Below are positions 26,959-36,126 of a DNA stretch of 64,000 nucleotides, piece after piece. This DNA is from JAKZVK01 sp965248255 (GTDB taxonomy: Bacteria > Acidobacteriota > Terriglobia > Bryobacterales > UBA6623). Below the pieces are notes generated by a model. That model worked only from the letters and a program-made list of their open reading frames with translations. It did no database searches and had not been told where the DNA came from. Each line of letters begins with the position of its first letter. Position 1 is the stretch's first letter. Location of the stretch: assembly GCA_965248255.1 (NCBI GenBank), contig CBDFIW010000001.1, positions 496,001 through 560,000 on the forward strand. Reading direction: 5' to 3'. The translations under genes and the position numbers were made by a program.

Positions 26959-27142
26959 GAAAATCTCCGTGGGCTCCGCGGGAAGTGCCGCGAGGCCTTA
27001 CCTATTCTACCTGCTTGGGGTTCGCAGGCATAGTTCGGGCAGGCTGCCGAATCAGTCGATCAACCAGCGGACGACGGAGCTCTGGGGCCGGCGCACTGAG
27101 GAGTCGTTGGGGCGGTGGGAGGACGCTCATCCTGCCGTCCCG

Positions 27143-28681
27143 TCACCGTTGCGGCTCGGTCTGCTCCGGCTCATCCTCATCGAACTCCTCTTCGTCCTCG
27201 CCCGGCCTTCCGAACGGTTCGTCCAGTCCCTCTTGCGCCAACTGCCGGACGCGGGGCGAAGCGTCCCCTGCGTCGAGCGCGAGCTGGTAGTGCTCGACCG
27301 CCAGCTCCCGGTTGCCGACGACGTCTTCGATGCGGCCGATGTAGACGTGGGACATCGCCTTGATATAGGTGTCGGCCTCGGCGTTGATGGCTTGCGTAAA
27401 GTGATCACGAGCCAGATCAGGGTCCGCTTCGTGGAGGGCCAAGCGGCCGAGGCCATACAGCGCCTGGGGGTTCTTACGCCCCGACTGCTCGTACGCCTCG
27501 AGGAACTTCTGCCGCGCCTGGCCCAGCTTGTTGGCCGACATCAAACGCTCCGCTTGCTGGAGCGCTCGGTCTAGTTCGGACAGTCTCGGCCGGATCGGCT
27601 GCGCCGGCTTGCGGGCCTCGGCTTGGGAGAAGGTCGTCTTCTGAAGCCGCGCTCCTTCCCGCTTCAGATCAATCGCGTTGATCATCGCGGGATAGAAATG
27701 GCGGACGTCCTCGGGCTGCTTTTGGTACTCGCCTAGTTTCTCGTAGAAGTACGGTGTCAGAATGAAGCCCTCCCGCAGGTCCTTGTCCACCCTGGCCGCG
27801 CGCTTAGCTTCGCCTCTGCTGAGCCGTGCTTCCACCGCCTTGGCCAGTGATTTCGAGACCAGAAGCTGGAAGTTCTCTTTGTAAGCTTCGCCCAGCGCGG
27901 GAGCGAACAGAGCGAACCGCGCCAGTACGCTTTTCTTGCTGATCTCCTGCCCGTAACGAATGGAGAGAGGGTCGAGCAGGTGCATCAGGTAGGCGTGGCG
28001 AATCTCGTCGATTCGGGGCTTCGCCGAAGCCTGCACCACCACGTTCACCACCCCACCGTAGCTGCGGCTGTAGACGTGGTTGGGAGCGCCCATCAACTCG
28101 AACAACACTCTGAAGGTCCTGACTTGGCGGCTCGTCGGAGAGATCCGCAAGTAGCCCATTACCTCGAACAGTGCTTGAATCAGCGGCTCTTGGTACTGGG
28201 CGATGACGTTGTCGTAGGCCCCCTGGTAGCGGTTCCAGAGTGTTTCGATGCGGGCTTCCTGATAGAACTCCGCGAGAATCGGACTCAGCGTTCGAAGCCT
28301 CCTAACGTCGGGCGGCAAGTCAGTCGGGAGGTTGGCCCGGATCTCGAACGAGGGCCGCGGCCCGCACATCAGGGCGAACGAGATGTACTGCGAAAGGTTG
28401 GCACCCGGATCGTCGAGCTTGAACTGCTCATAGAAGTTCTTGAGCCGGGTGAGGCTGGCCCCCTCGAACCCTTCGAGGTCGCCCCGCACCACACGCCGCA
28501 CCGCGCTGTCGGAAGGCGAACCGAAGCCGTTGTCGTAGCCGGCCAGGTTGATAGCCGTTAAAACGGTGAACAGCCGGATGTCGGTGTCGAGCTGATTGCC
28601 TTCGGGCTCTTGGCCATGGACCGGCGAGAGCAGCAGCAACCCCAAGACCGGCCAAAGATGAACGAGCTTTCGCGGAATCAT
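27143..28681 (-). CDS. Large exported TPR protein
   Basis: 512 residues from ATG. Signal peptide MIPRKLVHLWPVLGLLLLSPVHG, a ~300-residue helical domain without family assignment, then TPR motifs near 395-490 (ALQQAERLMSANKLGQARQKF, NPQALYGLGRLALHEADPDL, AMSHVYIGRIEDVVGNRELA). The C-terminus is very acidic (EDEEEFDEDEPEQ). Lies between eno and the smaller TPR gene, all on the minus strand. Role unknown. Confidence 0.75.
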   Translation of the reverse strand: MIPRKLVHLWPVLGLLLLSPVHGQEPEGNQLDTDIRLFTVLTAINLAGYDNGFGSPSDSAVRRVVRGDLEGFEGASLTRLKNFYEQFKLDDPGANLSQYISFALMCGPRPSFEIRANLPTDLPPDVRRLRTLSPILAEFYQEARIETLWNRYQGAYDNVIAQYQEPLIQALFEVMGYLRISPTSRQVRTFRVLFELMGAPNHVYSRSYGGVVNVVVQASAKPRIDEIRHAYLMHLLDPLSIRYGQEISKKSVLARFALFAPALGEAYKENFQLLVSKSLAKAVEARLSRGEAKRAARVDKDLREGFILTPYFYEKLGEYQKQPEDVRHFYPAMINAIDLKREGARLQKTTFSQAEARKPAQPIRPRLSELDRALQQAERLMSANKLGQARQKFLEAYEQSGRKNPQALYGLGRLALHEADPDLARDHFTQAINAEADTYIKAMSHVYIGRIEDVVGNRELAVEHYQLALDAGDASPRVRQLAQEGLDEPFGRPGEDEEEFDEDEPEQTEPQR

Positions 28682-28916
28682 GCCGGCAACTCGGCTGGAG
28701 ATGAGGCGGTGGGGACGCCCAGCTCAGTGTACTGCAGCCCTTCAAGCAGCGTCCACGAACAGCCGTACTCCGGCGCCGGGACCCGGGTACCTTGCAGACC
28801 CATTGAATCGTGTCCTGTAAGCGGTAACGTTCGACGCAGAAGGTAGAGTGAGGGCGCGGCGGGGCACCCTGGAGCCAACAGCTTGTGGCGCTAGGAAAGC
28901 GGTCGCGACGCCCTGG
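28682..28916. other. Intergenic between eno and the TPR gene
   Basis: 235 bases with no supported coding frame. It separates eno from the downstream TPR gene, so a promoter for the latter is plausible, but I could not pick one. Confidence 0.4.
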
Positions 28917-30203
28917 TCACACCCAATTCGCAAAGGCATCGCGGCCGGCGTAGCGGGCCCGGTCGCCCAGCTCGGCTTCGATTTCGAGTAGACGGTTGTA
29001 CTTGGCGATGCGCTCGCCGCGGCAGATGGAGCCCGTCTTGATCTGGCCGCTCCCGGAGGCCACGGCCAGGTCGGCGATGGTCGTGTCGGCGGTCTCTCCC
29101 GAACGGTGGGAAATGATGTAGGTGTATCGGCTCTTCTTGGCGACCTCGATGCATTCGAGCGTCTCGGTGAGCGTGCCGATCTGGTTGAGCTTGATGAGGA
29201 TGGAATTCGCCAAGCCATCCGCGATGCCTTGCTTGAAGATCGCCGGGTTCGTGACGAACAGGTCGTCGCCGACGAGTTGCACCTTCTTCCCCAGCTTGGA
29301 CGTGCCCTTCTGCCAACCCGAGTGATCGTCTTCCGAAAACCCGTCCTCGATCGAAATCAGGGGATATTTCCTAATCCACTCCGACCACATCTTCCGCATC
29401 TGCCCGGAAGACTTCTTCCTGCCGTCCGACTGCAGAAAGACGTACTCACCCTCCTTGTGGAACTCACTCGAGGCAGCGTCGATGGCGATGGCAATGTCCT
29501 CGCCCGGTTTGTAGCCGGCCTTCTTGATCGCCTTTTGGAGAAGATCCATGGGTTCTGCATTCGACTCCAGCCGCGGCGCGAAGCCACCCTCATCGCCTAC
29601 GGATGTTGAATAGCCCTTGCGTCTCAGGATGGCTTTGAGAACATGAAAAGTCTCGCTCGCAGCCCGAAGCGCATCGCTGAAACTCGGCAAGCCCAGCGGC
29701 ACAAGCATGAATTCCTGGATGTCGACGTTATTGTCGGCGTGCTCGCCGCCGTTCAAAACGTTCACCATGGGGACCGGCAGGGTGTAGGTCTCCTGGTCGG
29801 CAAGATAGCGGTACAGAGGGAGGCCCTTTTCCGCGGCCGCGGCGTGCGCCACGGCCAGCGATACCCCAAGGATAGCGTTGGCACCGAGACGCCCCTTGTT
29901 CGACGTTCCATCGAGCCGGTTCAGCTCCCGGTCAAGCACCTCCTGATCCTCCGCGCGCATCCCTTTGACGGCCTTTGCGATTTCGCCGCTAACGTTCTCC
30001 ACGGCTTGGGTTACGCCTCTGCCGAGGTACCGGGCCGTGTCGTCGTCCCGCAGCTCGACGGCCTCGTTCATTCCAGTGGAGGCGCCTGACGGAACGCGTG
30101 CGACACCACGGTAGCCGCTCGTGAGCACCGCGGTCACTTGCACGGTCGGATTGCCACGCGAGTCGAGGATCTCTAGGGCCTCGAGGTTGGTAACCTTCGA
30201 CAT
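28917..30203 (-). CDS. eno: Enolase
   Basis: 428 residues from the ATG of MSKVTNLEALEILDSRGN, with GAGGG just upstream. Interconverts 2-phosphoglycerate and phosphoenolpyruvate in glycolysis, Mg-dependent, cytosolic. Visible landmarks: the SGASTG loop, the metal ligands near AIDAASSEF, ISIEDGFSEDD and LVGDDLFVTN, the catalytic Lys in SILIKLNQIGTLTE, and the enolase signature SHRSGETADTTIADLAVA. Complete and undisturbed. First gene of the housekeeping block. Confidence 0.97.
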   Translation of the reverse strand: MSKVTNLEALEILDSRGNPTVQVTAVLTSGYRGVARVPSGASTGMNEAVELRDDDTARYLGRGVTQAVENVSGEIAKAVKGMRAEDQEVLDRELNRLDGTSNKGRLGANAILGVSLAVAHAAAAEKGLPLYRYLADQETYTLPVPMVNVLNGGEHADNNVDIQEFMLVPLGLPSFSDALRAASETFHVLKAILRRKGYSTSVGDEGGFAPRLESNAEPMDLLQKAIKKAGYKPGEDIAIAIDAASSEFHKEGEYVFLQSDGRKKSSGQMRKMWSEWIRKYPLISIEDGFSEDDHSGWQKGTSKLGKKVQLVGDDLFVTNPAIFKQGIADGLANSILIKLNQIGTLTETLECIEVAKKSRYTYIISHRSGETADTTIADLAVASGSGQIKTGSICRGERIAKYNRLLEIEAELGDRARYAGRDAFANWV

Positions 30204-30338
30204 CAAGCCCTCAAACGGTTACTCGTTACAACCAGAGACACAGAGTAGCATGGCGGTCGCGAAGGCTCGCCGCGGGGTGGCCCGGCGCCGTGAGGGTCGG
30301 CCGGGAAAGGGGCGAAACGCGTGTATGGGAACCCGGCG

Positions 30339-30914
30339 CTACTGCGCGCCGCGGTGGGCTTGGACCTGCTGGAAGAACTCGTCGATCCCCAGGGCTGGGG
30401 TAGCGCTGTCCTCTCCGGTCAGAGCGGATTTCTCTCCTGTCGGGCGCACGCCTCGCAGCAGTTGCTTTTCGCGCACACCGAGAATCGGCCGGCGCAGATG
30501 GTCGCTGACCGTTTCTTGGCCGGCTGCGTCGGACTCGATGAAGAAAACTCCCTGCCAGAGCCCGACCGTGGGACCGAAGACGCTCGCCGGCTGGTCGTTG
30601 AGGAATAGCACCACCGAGTCGTCCACCCTCAGGCGAGGGAAATCGGCGATGTAGAGGCTTTTGCCGTCCAACTCACCGCCGATCATGCGAAAGCTATATT
30701 CGCTGCTCACCAGTTGACTCGGGCTCGAGTGGGAGACCAGCACTTTCACGTTCGAATAGATGTAGCCGGTGTCGGCGTCGCGGGAGGCGGTGACTTCGGT
30801 GATCCGTCCTCCGACGACATGATAGGCCAGTTGGCTCAAGCGGGCGAAGTCTACCGGGACGACCGATGAGGCTCCAAGCGGCGCCGTCAGCAGGAGTACA
30901 ACTCCCAGAACCAA
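30339..30914 (-). CDS. Small exported protein of unknown function
   Basis: About 191 residues. The N-terminus is hydrophobic (VLGVVLLLTAPLGASS) like a signal peptide, but the only nearby start is TTG without a positive n-region. A non-standard ATT 18 bases upstream would add IRHSLI and improve it. The body has YIYSNVKVLVS and LYIADFPRLRVDDSVVLFLN, a beta-rich pattern often seen in exported proteins of this phylum. Family not recognised. It lies just downstream of the Solibacter C-terminal-domain gene. Confidence 0.6.
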   Translation of the reverse strand: MVLGVVLLLTAPLGASSVVPVDFARLSQLAYHVVGGRITEVTASRDADTGYIYSNVKVLVSHSSPSQLVSSEYSFRMIGGELDGKSLYIADFPRLRVDDSVVLFLNDQPASVFGPTVGLWQGVFFIESDAAGQETVSDHLRRPILGVREKQLLRGVRPTGEKSALTGEDSATPALGIDEFFQQVQAHRGAQ

Positions 30915-30944
30915 GATGAGGCTATGTCGAATCGCCGTGATCGC

Positions 30945-31663
30945 TCACTCCACGTATAGAAACCCCTCGTTGCTCCAGATCTCGCCAATTCGCAGGCGGA
31001 TGCTCAAACGGCCCGAGGCTCCTGGCGGCACCGTGATATTGCCTTGTGACAGCGCCACGTAGCCCGGCGCTAACCCTAGAAACAGCACCGTCGCCTCTTG
31101 GCCGCCGATCTCTGCCGTCGGGAAGGAGACCACTTGCGACAACGGACGCACCGCCGCAGGACGTCCGCTTTCGACCGGCGGGCTGACCGCTCCTTGCCCG
31201 CTTAGAAAGACACTGATGAAGCTGTTCTGCGAGGCCGGATTCGTCGCAGAATTGACCGTACCGTCTTGATTGAGGGCCAGAGCCTGGCCGTCACCCGTAA
31301 GAAACAGTTCCGGAGCGGCCGCGTCGATCCTGATTGGGATCGGGATCGTCTGACCGAAGCCGGTTCGCACGACGATGCCGCCCGGGCCGTGGTGGGCGTT
31401 GGTTGGAATCTGGCCGTTGATCTGGATCGGCGACGCATAGAGTAGCGGCGCGGGCGTCGCATTCACCAGGACTTCGGCGCCACCCAGCCGCGTCGGTAGG
31501 GGTACCGAACCGGCTTGGGCTGTGGCCGTGGCCAGGAAGTTCCCGAACAGCGTGAAGAGACCGCCGGGGGCGAGTGCGCTTGACCCCAAGTTGGCTCCAT
31601 TCAGCACGCCCCCTTGGGTGAGGAAGGGCGGCTCGCCCGCGGGAGGGCTGGCTTCCACACTTA
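30945..31663 (-). pseudogene. Solibacter C-terminal domain (TIGR03437-like) protein, main part; cut by IS630-A
   Basis: About 239 residues of host sequence. It begins SVEASPPAGEPPFLTQGGVLNGANLGSSAL and continues APGGLFTLFGNFLA, LLYASPIQINGQIP, FISVFLSGQGAVSPP and ATVLFLGLAPGYVALSQGNI, ending WSNEGFLYVE. This ordered set of motifs is the C-terminal domain found repeatedly in Candidatus Solibacter surface proteins. The present ATG (MRESI) lies inside the IS end. Removing the element and one TA joins it in frame to 32760-32817. The usual longer N-terminal region is not present here, so the gene may have been partial even before the insertion. Confidence 0.75.
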
Positions 31664-31685
31664 TTGACTCCCGCATAATATAGAG

Positions 31686-32177
31686 TCAGTCAAAACAAAG
31701 AGAAGACTGTTTCCAGAAGGCCGTGATCAAACGCGGTTTGCGGTACATGCGGCGGAGTGCCTTGCGGGCCCGCTCGTTCAGCTCGCCGTAGTCTTTCGGA
31801 CAGACGTTCGGCAACTCGTGCTGCTTCCAGTAAGCCCAGATGTATTCCACCGGATTCAACTCCGGCGCATAGGGTGGCAAGTACTCGGTTGCGATGTGGC
31901 CTTCGGAGAGTTCGATGAACTCTTGCACCAGGCGGCTACGGTGCGCCGGCAGCCGATCCCAGACGATCAGCAGCGGGCGATCGATATGACGTACCAACGC
32001 CTTGAGAAAGTCGGTCACTTGCTCTTTGCCGATCGCACCGGGATAGAGCCGGAAGTAGAAGTTACGCAGCGTCAGCCCCGCCGAGACGGAAAGCTTCTCC
32101 CAGTTGAAGTTAAACTGCAGCACCGGTGTTTGGCCACGTGGCGCCCAGGTGCGGCAGCGATGCGGCTTCTGACTCAA
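31686..32177 (-). CDS. IS630-A transposase, orfB (copy 2)
   Basis: 163-residue frame with the second Asp (IVWDRLPAH) and Glu (LNPVEYIW) of the DDE triad. Identical at protein level to copies 1 and 3. Expected to be made as a frameshift fusion with orfA. Confidence 0.85.
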   Translation of the reverse strand: MSQKPHRCRTWAPRGQTPVLQFNFNWEKLSVSAGLTLRNFYFRLYPGAIGKEQVTDFLKALVRHIDRPLLIVWDRLPAHRSRLVQEFIELSEGHIATEYLPPYAPELNPVEYIWAYWKQHELPNVCPKDYGELNERARKALRRMYRKPRLITAFWKQSSLCFD

Positions 32178-32701
32178 TCCGCTTTCGTCGATGAAGACGA
32201 GCGTACGGCCTTCGTTTTGGGCTTTTTTTTAATGCGCTTCCAGGTCTTGCGCTTCCAGGTGCGGATCCGCTCTTCGTTGCGCTCGCGCGCCTTTCCGGCC
32301 GGGCGTTGCGGGCTCCAGTCGAGCGCTCGCAGGATCTTCCAGGCGTGGCCTGCGTGGTATGCGACCCCGAACTCGTCTCCGGTCAGCCGAGCCACCCGCG
32401 GACAGCTCCACAGGGGCGTTGGGAAGCCGTGGGCTTCCGGGCCTTCCAGCAGCAGCGACGTCAGGCGTTCGCGTTGTGCGGCATCGAGGAGCGGCTTGCG
32501 TCCGGCGCGCCCGGCCTGGCGGAGTCCGGCCGCACCCTGCTCGCGGTATTGCCGCCGCCACTCACTGACGGTTTGGCGAGCGACGTTCAGCCGTCTCGCC
32601 GTCTCGGACTGATTGTGGCCTTGGTGGAGCAGCCGCATCGCTTCGAAACGGCGCTTCTCCAGCGCCTTGAAATCCCGCTTCACACCTTTGGGGTTGCCCA
32701 T
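32174..32701 (-). CDS. IS630-A transposase, orfA (copy 2)
   Basis: 175 residues from the ATG of MGNPKGV. Near-identical to copy 1, with Thr at VARLTGDE as in copies 3 and 4. Same HTH region and C-terminal A8 run for -1 frameshifting into orfB. Confidence 0.85.
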   Translation of the reverse strand: MGNPKGVKRDFKALEKRRFEAMRLLHQGHNQSETARRLNVARQTVSEWRRQYREQGAAGLRQAGRAGRKPLLDAAQRERLTSLLLEGPEAHGFPTPLWSCPRVARLTGDEFGVAYHAGHAWKILRALDWSPQRPAGKARERNEERIRTWKRKTWKRIKKKPKTKAVRSSSSTKAD

Positions 32702-32759
32702 ACATATATAGATGCTCCACACTATCAAAAGGTGTCATAATAATTTGCGGGATTCAATA

Positions 32760-32817
32760 GACCCCTTACTTTCAACAATGCCCCGCACCGCAGCCGGTTG
32801 TCTTGAGATTCTTTCAC
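32760..32817 (-). pseudogene. 5' stub of the IS-interrupted Solibacter-domain gene
   Basis: From the GTG at 32817 the frame reads VKESQDNRLRCGALLKVRGL and then enters the IS at the TA. Joined across the target site it continues as GL-SVEASPPAGEP into 30945-31663. The stub has no signal peptide. An earlier TTG within the end of the PHP gene is also in frame. Confidence 0.5.
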
Positions 32818-32827
32818 GGCCCCTAGT

Positions 32828-33844
32828 CTAGCGAGCAAACACGGGCTGGACCCAGGCAAAGTCTCCCGTAGAGGCCATGACTTTGGCCCGCACGTATCGG
32901 TCGCCGGGCTTCAGCTTGTACTCGGCCTGCAACTCGGTGCTACGCCCGAGAACCCGGCCCTCCGGACCGATGAAGTGGGTGACGTAGTTGGCGGTACCCT
33001 GCGGTTTGACGGTCAAGCGGATCGTGTCGTCCCTGCGCTGCATCTCTTCGAGTTCGACCCCGGTGGAAGCATAGAACTCGCCACGGTCCAAAGCCTGCGT
33101 AACGGCCCCGGCAGAAAGCTCGGATGCCTGCACGGCGACCCACCCGCGTCCGGGGTTCGCCAGCTCCGGTGCGAACTGTTTAAACACATGCGCGTCATCG
33201 ACCGCGATACCGTACACTTCACGGCCGGCGCTCAGCACGATGTCCCACATCTCGTCGAGGCTCGGGCGGCCACCGCCGCCCAGGTCGTTCGTGCTCTTGA
33301 TGCCGTTGTAGACCTCGAAGAGTCTCAGGTTGTTGACCTGCTTTAGGTCGTCAGGCGTGATCGACCACTTGTAATTGGGATGGTTGAGCGACGGCATGCC
33401 TCCCGCTCGGCGAATGGCGTCAACATTCTTCTGTATCGTGTCGAGCACGCTGTGCCCGAACACAGGCGGTACGACATCCTGGAGCGGATAGCCGTTGACG
33501 TGCACGGACTTGTCTTCATACCGCGAAGTCACTTCTTCACCCGGGATCAACAGGAACTTGCCCTCGGCCCCCAGGACCGCGTTCAGGCCTTGAGGATTGG
33601 TGAGAAAGTTATGGTCGGAGAGCACCAGGAAGTTGTAGCGATGTTCCCTGTACCAGCGCGCGACAACGTCGGGCGAGCTGTCTCCGTCGCTGTTGATCGT
33701 GTGCGTGTGGAGGTTGCCCTTGTACCAGTTCAGCTCAGGCGCGGCCGAGGGAGCGGTGCGGGCAAAAGGAAGGCTGATCCACGCCAGGACCAACGCCGTG
33801 AGGAACGAAAGACGCAACGGGAGGGTTTGTCTGAAGGTCGTCAT
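32828..33844 (-). CDS. Exported PHP-domain phosphoesterase-like protein
   Basis: 338 residues. Signal peptide at 1-30 (RLSFLTALVLAWISLPFARTA). The PHP fold follows: GNLHTHTINSDGD (metal-binding HxH and Asp), FLVLSDHNFL, PGEEVTS, MPSLNHPNYKW and YGIAVDDAHVF. PHP proteins are metal-dependent hydrolases of phosphoesters or related bonds. An exported version suggests action on an extracellular organophosphate or sugar phosphate. It is divergent from the CehA/McbA-like gene, which belongs to the same superfamily. Confidence 0.85.
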   Translation of the reverse strand: MTTFRQTLPLRLSFLTALVLAWISLPFARTAPSAAPELNWYKGNLHTHTINSDGDSSPDVVARWYREHRYNFLVLSDHNFLTNPQGLNAVLGAEGKFLLIPGEEVTSRYEDKSVHVNGYPLQDVVPPVFGHSVLDTIQKNVDAIRRAGGMPSLNHPNYKWSITPDDLKQVNNLRLFEVYNGIKSTNDLGGGGRPSLDEMWDIVLSAGREVYGIAVDDAHVFKQFAPELANPGRGWVAVQASELSAGAVTQALDRGEFYASTGVELEEMQRRDDTIRLTVKPQGTANYVTHFIGPEGRVLGRSTELQAEYKLKPGDRYVRAKVMASTGDFAWVQPVFAR

Positions 33845-33964
33845 ACTAGCGTATGTTGCCAGATCCGGATTGCAATGTCATTGCCTATCGACACCGTTGA
33901 TCGAAAGAGATACTCTTGTCGGAAGTGCGTAGGCCCCGCAAGTTTCGGTTCCCGGGGGCCGCAC

Positions 33965-33988
33965 GGGGCGGAGACAGCGCTCCGCCCC
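33965..33988. repeat. Palindromic repeat of the GTAGGGGC type
   Basis: Arms GGGGCGGAG and CTCCGCCCC around a six-base loop, followed by TAC, so the minus strand reads GTAGGGGCGGAG. Same design as the repeats at 48963 and 52047. It lies 20 bases upstream of the CehA-like ATG and could fold in its mRNA leader. Confidence 0.55.
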
Positions 33989-34008
33989 TACACCGGCAAG
34001 GTGCTCGT

Positions 34009-36126
34009 ATGAAACGTTTACTGCTGTTCACCGCGTTCGTTGGATTCGTATGGTTATCAGTTCAATTCACCACCTGGGGCCGCAACCTGCCCACCCCCGG
34101 CGACGAGTACACGTTCGAAACCTCGCGCAAAGGGTTTCAACCGATCACCTATCCCGGGCCGCTGACTGAGTTGGACATGATCCGCCTTCTGCTCCGTCGG
34201 GAAGGTGACTTCCACCTGCCGTTGACGGCCTCCTTTCGAGGCTGGCGCATGGCGAACAAGCCGGACCTTTGGGAGCTGGACCTGCCGCACGCTCTGAAGG
34301 TCCGGCTCAATGCAAGCGGCCTCAAGGTGGCCTCGAAGCCGAAGCGATTGCGGCTGGGCGTGGGCGAGATCTACAACCTGCCGGTCATCTTGAGGAACGA
34401 ACTCCCGAAGGCAACCGACATCAAGATCATCGCGACGCTCGGCGAGGCGGGCCCCACCGACCGCTGGATCGCCGCGGCGGGCGAATCCGGCGAGCCCAAG
34501 CTCACCTACGCCTCGCTGAACCTGCGCGGCTCGATCTGCGCATCTACGCGGGCATTGAACTGCCCCCGGAAGGGTCGCCGCCCGAAAGCCGGGTACGGGC
34601 GCAAGCCAGTGTCCCGGTGGACGTGGTCGGCTGGGGAACGTTGCGGGTCACGACGTCGCACCGGAACGGACCGACGCCCGCGCGGGTCTATGTTCGCGGT
34701 TCCGATGGCCTCGCTTACGCGCCGGCGGGGGGAAATGCGCTCTCACGAATCACGTGGACCCACGGCGACTACTTCTACTACAGCCGCGGCGTCCACGACA
34801 TCCGACTGCCGGAAGGGCGGGCGACGATCGAGGGGGTGCGGGGGATTGAGTATCGCCCCGACCCGAGGCCCGTCGATGTGCGGGCCGGTGGGTCGGCAGA
34901 AGCGATCGTCAATTTGGTGCGCAATTCGGACTTGGCCTCCGAGCATTGGTACGGCGGCGATGTGCACACCCACGTCAACTACAACGGCCACGAGTTCATG
35001 ACGCCGGAGGGCATTCGCCTGCAAGTCCTCGGCGAGGACCTCAACTACGCCAACCTGATGGTCGCGAACTCCTCGGGTGCGCAGATCCACGACGAGCAAT
35101 ATTTCGAAGGCCGTCCGCATCGGTTGAGCGACTCGCGGCACATCCTCTACTGGGGCGAAGAGATGCGCAACGGCGGCGTTTACGGCCACATGTGCCTCAC
35201 GGGCTTGAAGCAGCTCGTCAAGCCGCTTTACACGGGATTCAAAGGATACGTCGTACCCCTACGACTATCCGCCGAACCACGTCCAAGCGCTGGCGGCCAA
35301 GCAGCAGGGCGGTGTCGCGAGTTATGCCCACCCCGGCTACCGCTTCACGTCGCACCCGAAGACGATGAGCGCCCGCGAGCTGCCGGCCGACCTGGCGCTG
35401 GGCTCGGTCGACGCCATGGATGTGATGAGCAACTCGAACGAAGACGGCTCGACGCCGCTGTGGTACGGGCTGCTCAATACGGGGCTCAAATGTGCGATCT
35501 CCGCCGGCACTGACAGCTTCACCAACCGCCGCCACCACTGGATCCCCGGCGGCCACCGTGTCTACGTCTACACCGGCGACTCGCTCACCGCCCGCGATTG
35601 GGTCGAGAACTATCGCGCGGGGCGCAGCTTCGCGACCAACGGCCCGATATTGAAGTTCACGGTCAACGGAAAGCTCGCCGGGACGGAGCTGGCTTTGAAG
35701 AAGGGCGACACGGTCCGCATAGAAGCCTCGGCCACGTCCGCCCTGCCGATGGAGACATTGGAGATCGTCATGAACGGCGAAGTCGTCGCGACCCAAGAGC
35801 CGACCGGCGGCGGCCTAGGGGTGAGGCTGTCGAAGGAGATCACCGTCAACGGGGGCGCTTGGGTGGCGGCGCGCGTGCGCGGGCCCTTCCATCGTTACCT
35901 CGTCAACGACACCTACCTCTACGCGCACACCAGCCCGGTCTACATCACCGTCGAGGGCAAGAGAGTCGGGCTGAAGAAGGACGCGCAGTTCTTCGTCGAG
36001 TGGATTGACCAGCTCATCGGGATGGTCGAGCAGCGCGGCCGCTACGCCTCCGACGATCAGAAGCAAGAGGTCATCGGACTGTTCAAGAAAGGCCGGTCCT
36101 ACTACGAGAAGGTCGCTGCTCGATGA
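34009..36126 (+). pseudogene. CehA/McbA-type PHP metallohydrolase, two frameshifts
   Basis: From the ATG of MKRLLLFTAFVGFVWLSVQF (signal-anchor), the first frame runs to about 34530. The protein continues in a second frame (LDLRIYAGIELPPEG) to about 35250 and then in the first frame again (YPYDYPPNHVQALAAKQQGG) to the stop. The joined ~700-residue protein has the metallohydrolase core HWYGGDVHTHVNYNGHEFM, GGVASYAHPGYRF and AGTDSFTNRRHHW. Relatives hydrolyse carbamate or ester bonds. Open frames outside the two indels are well preserved, so the damage is recent or a sequencing artefact. Its TGA overlaps the ATG of the next gene. Confidence 0.75.

Larger units (their letters stand above)
31664..32757 (-). 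mobile_element. IS630-family element, type A, copy 2 (1094 bp)
   Basis: Same ends as copy 1, flanked by TA at 31662-31663 and 32758-32759. Encodes orfA (32174-32701) and orfB (31686-32177) with the slippery heptamer at 32222-32228. It interrupts the Solibacter C-terminal-domain gene in the same orientation. Confidence 0.93.
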
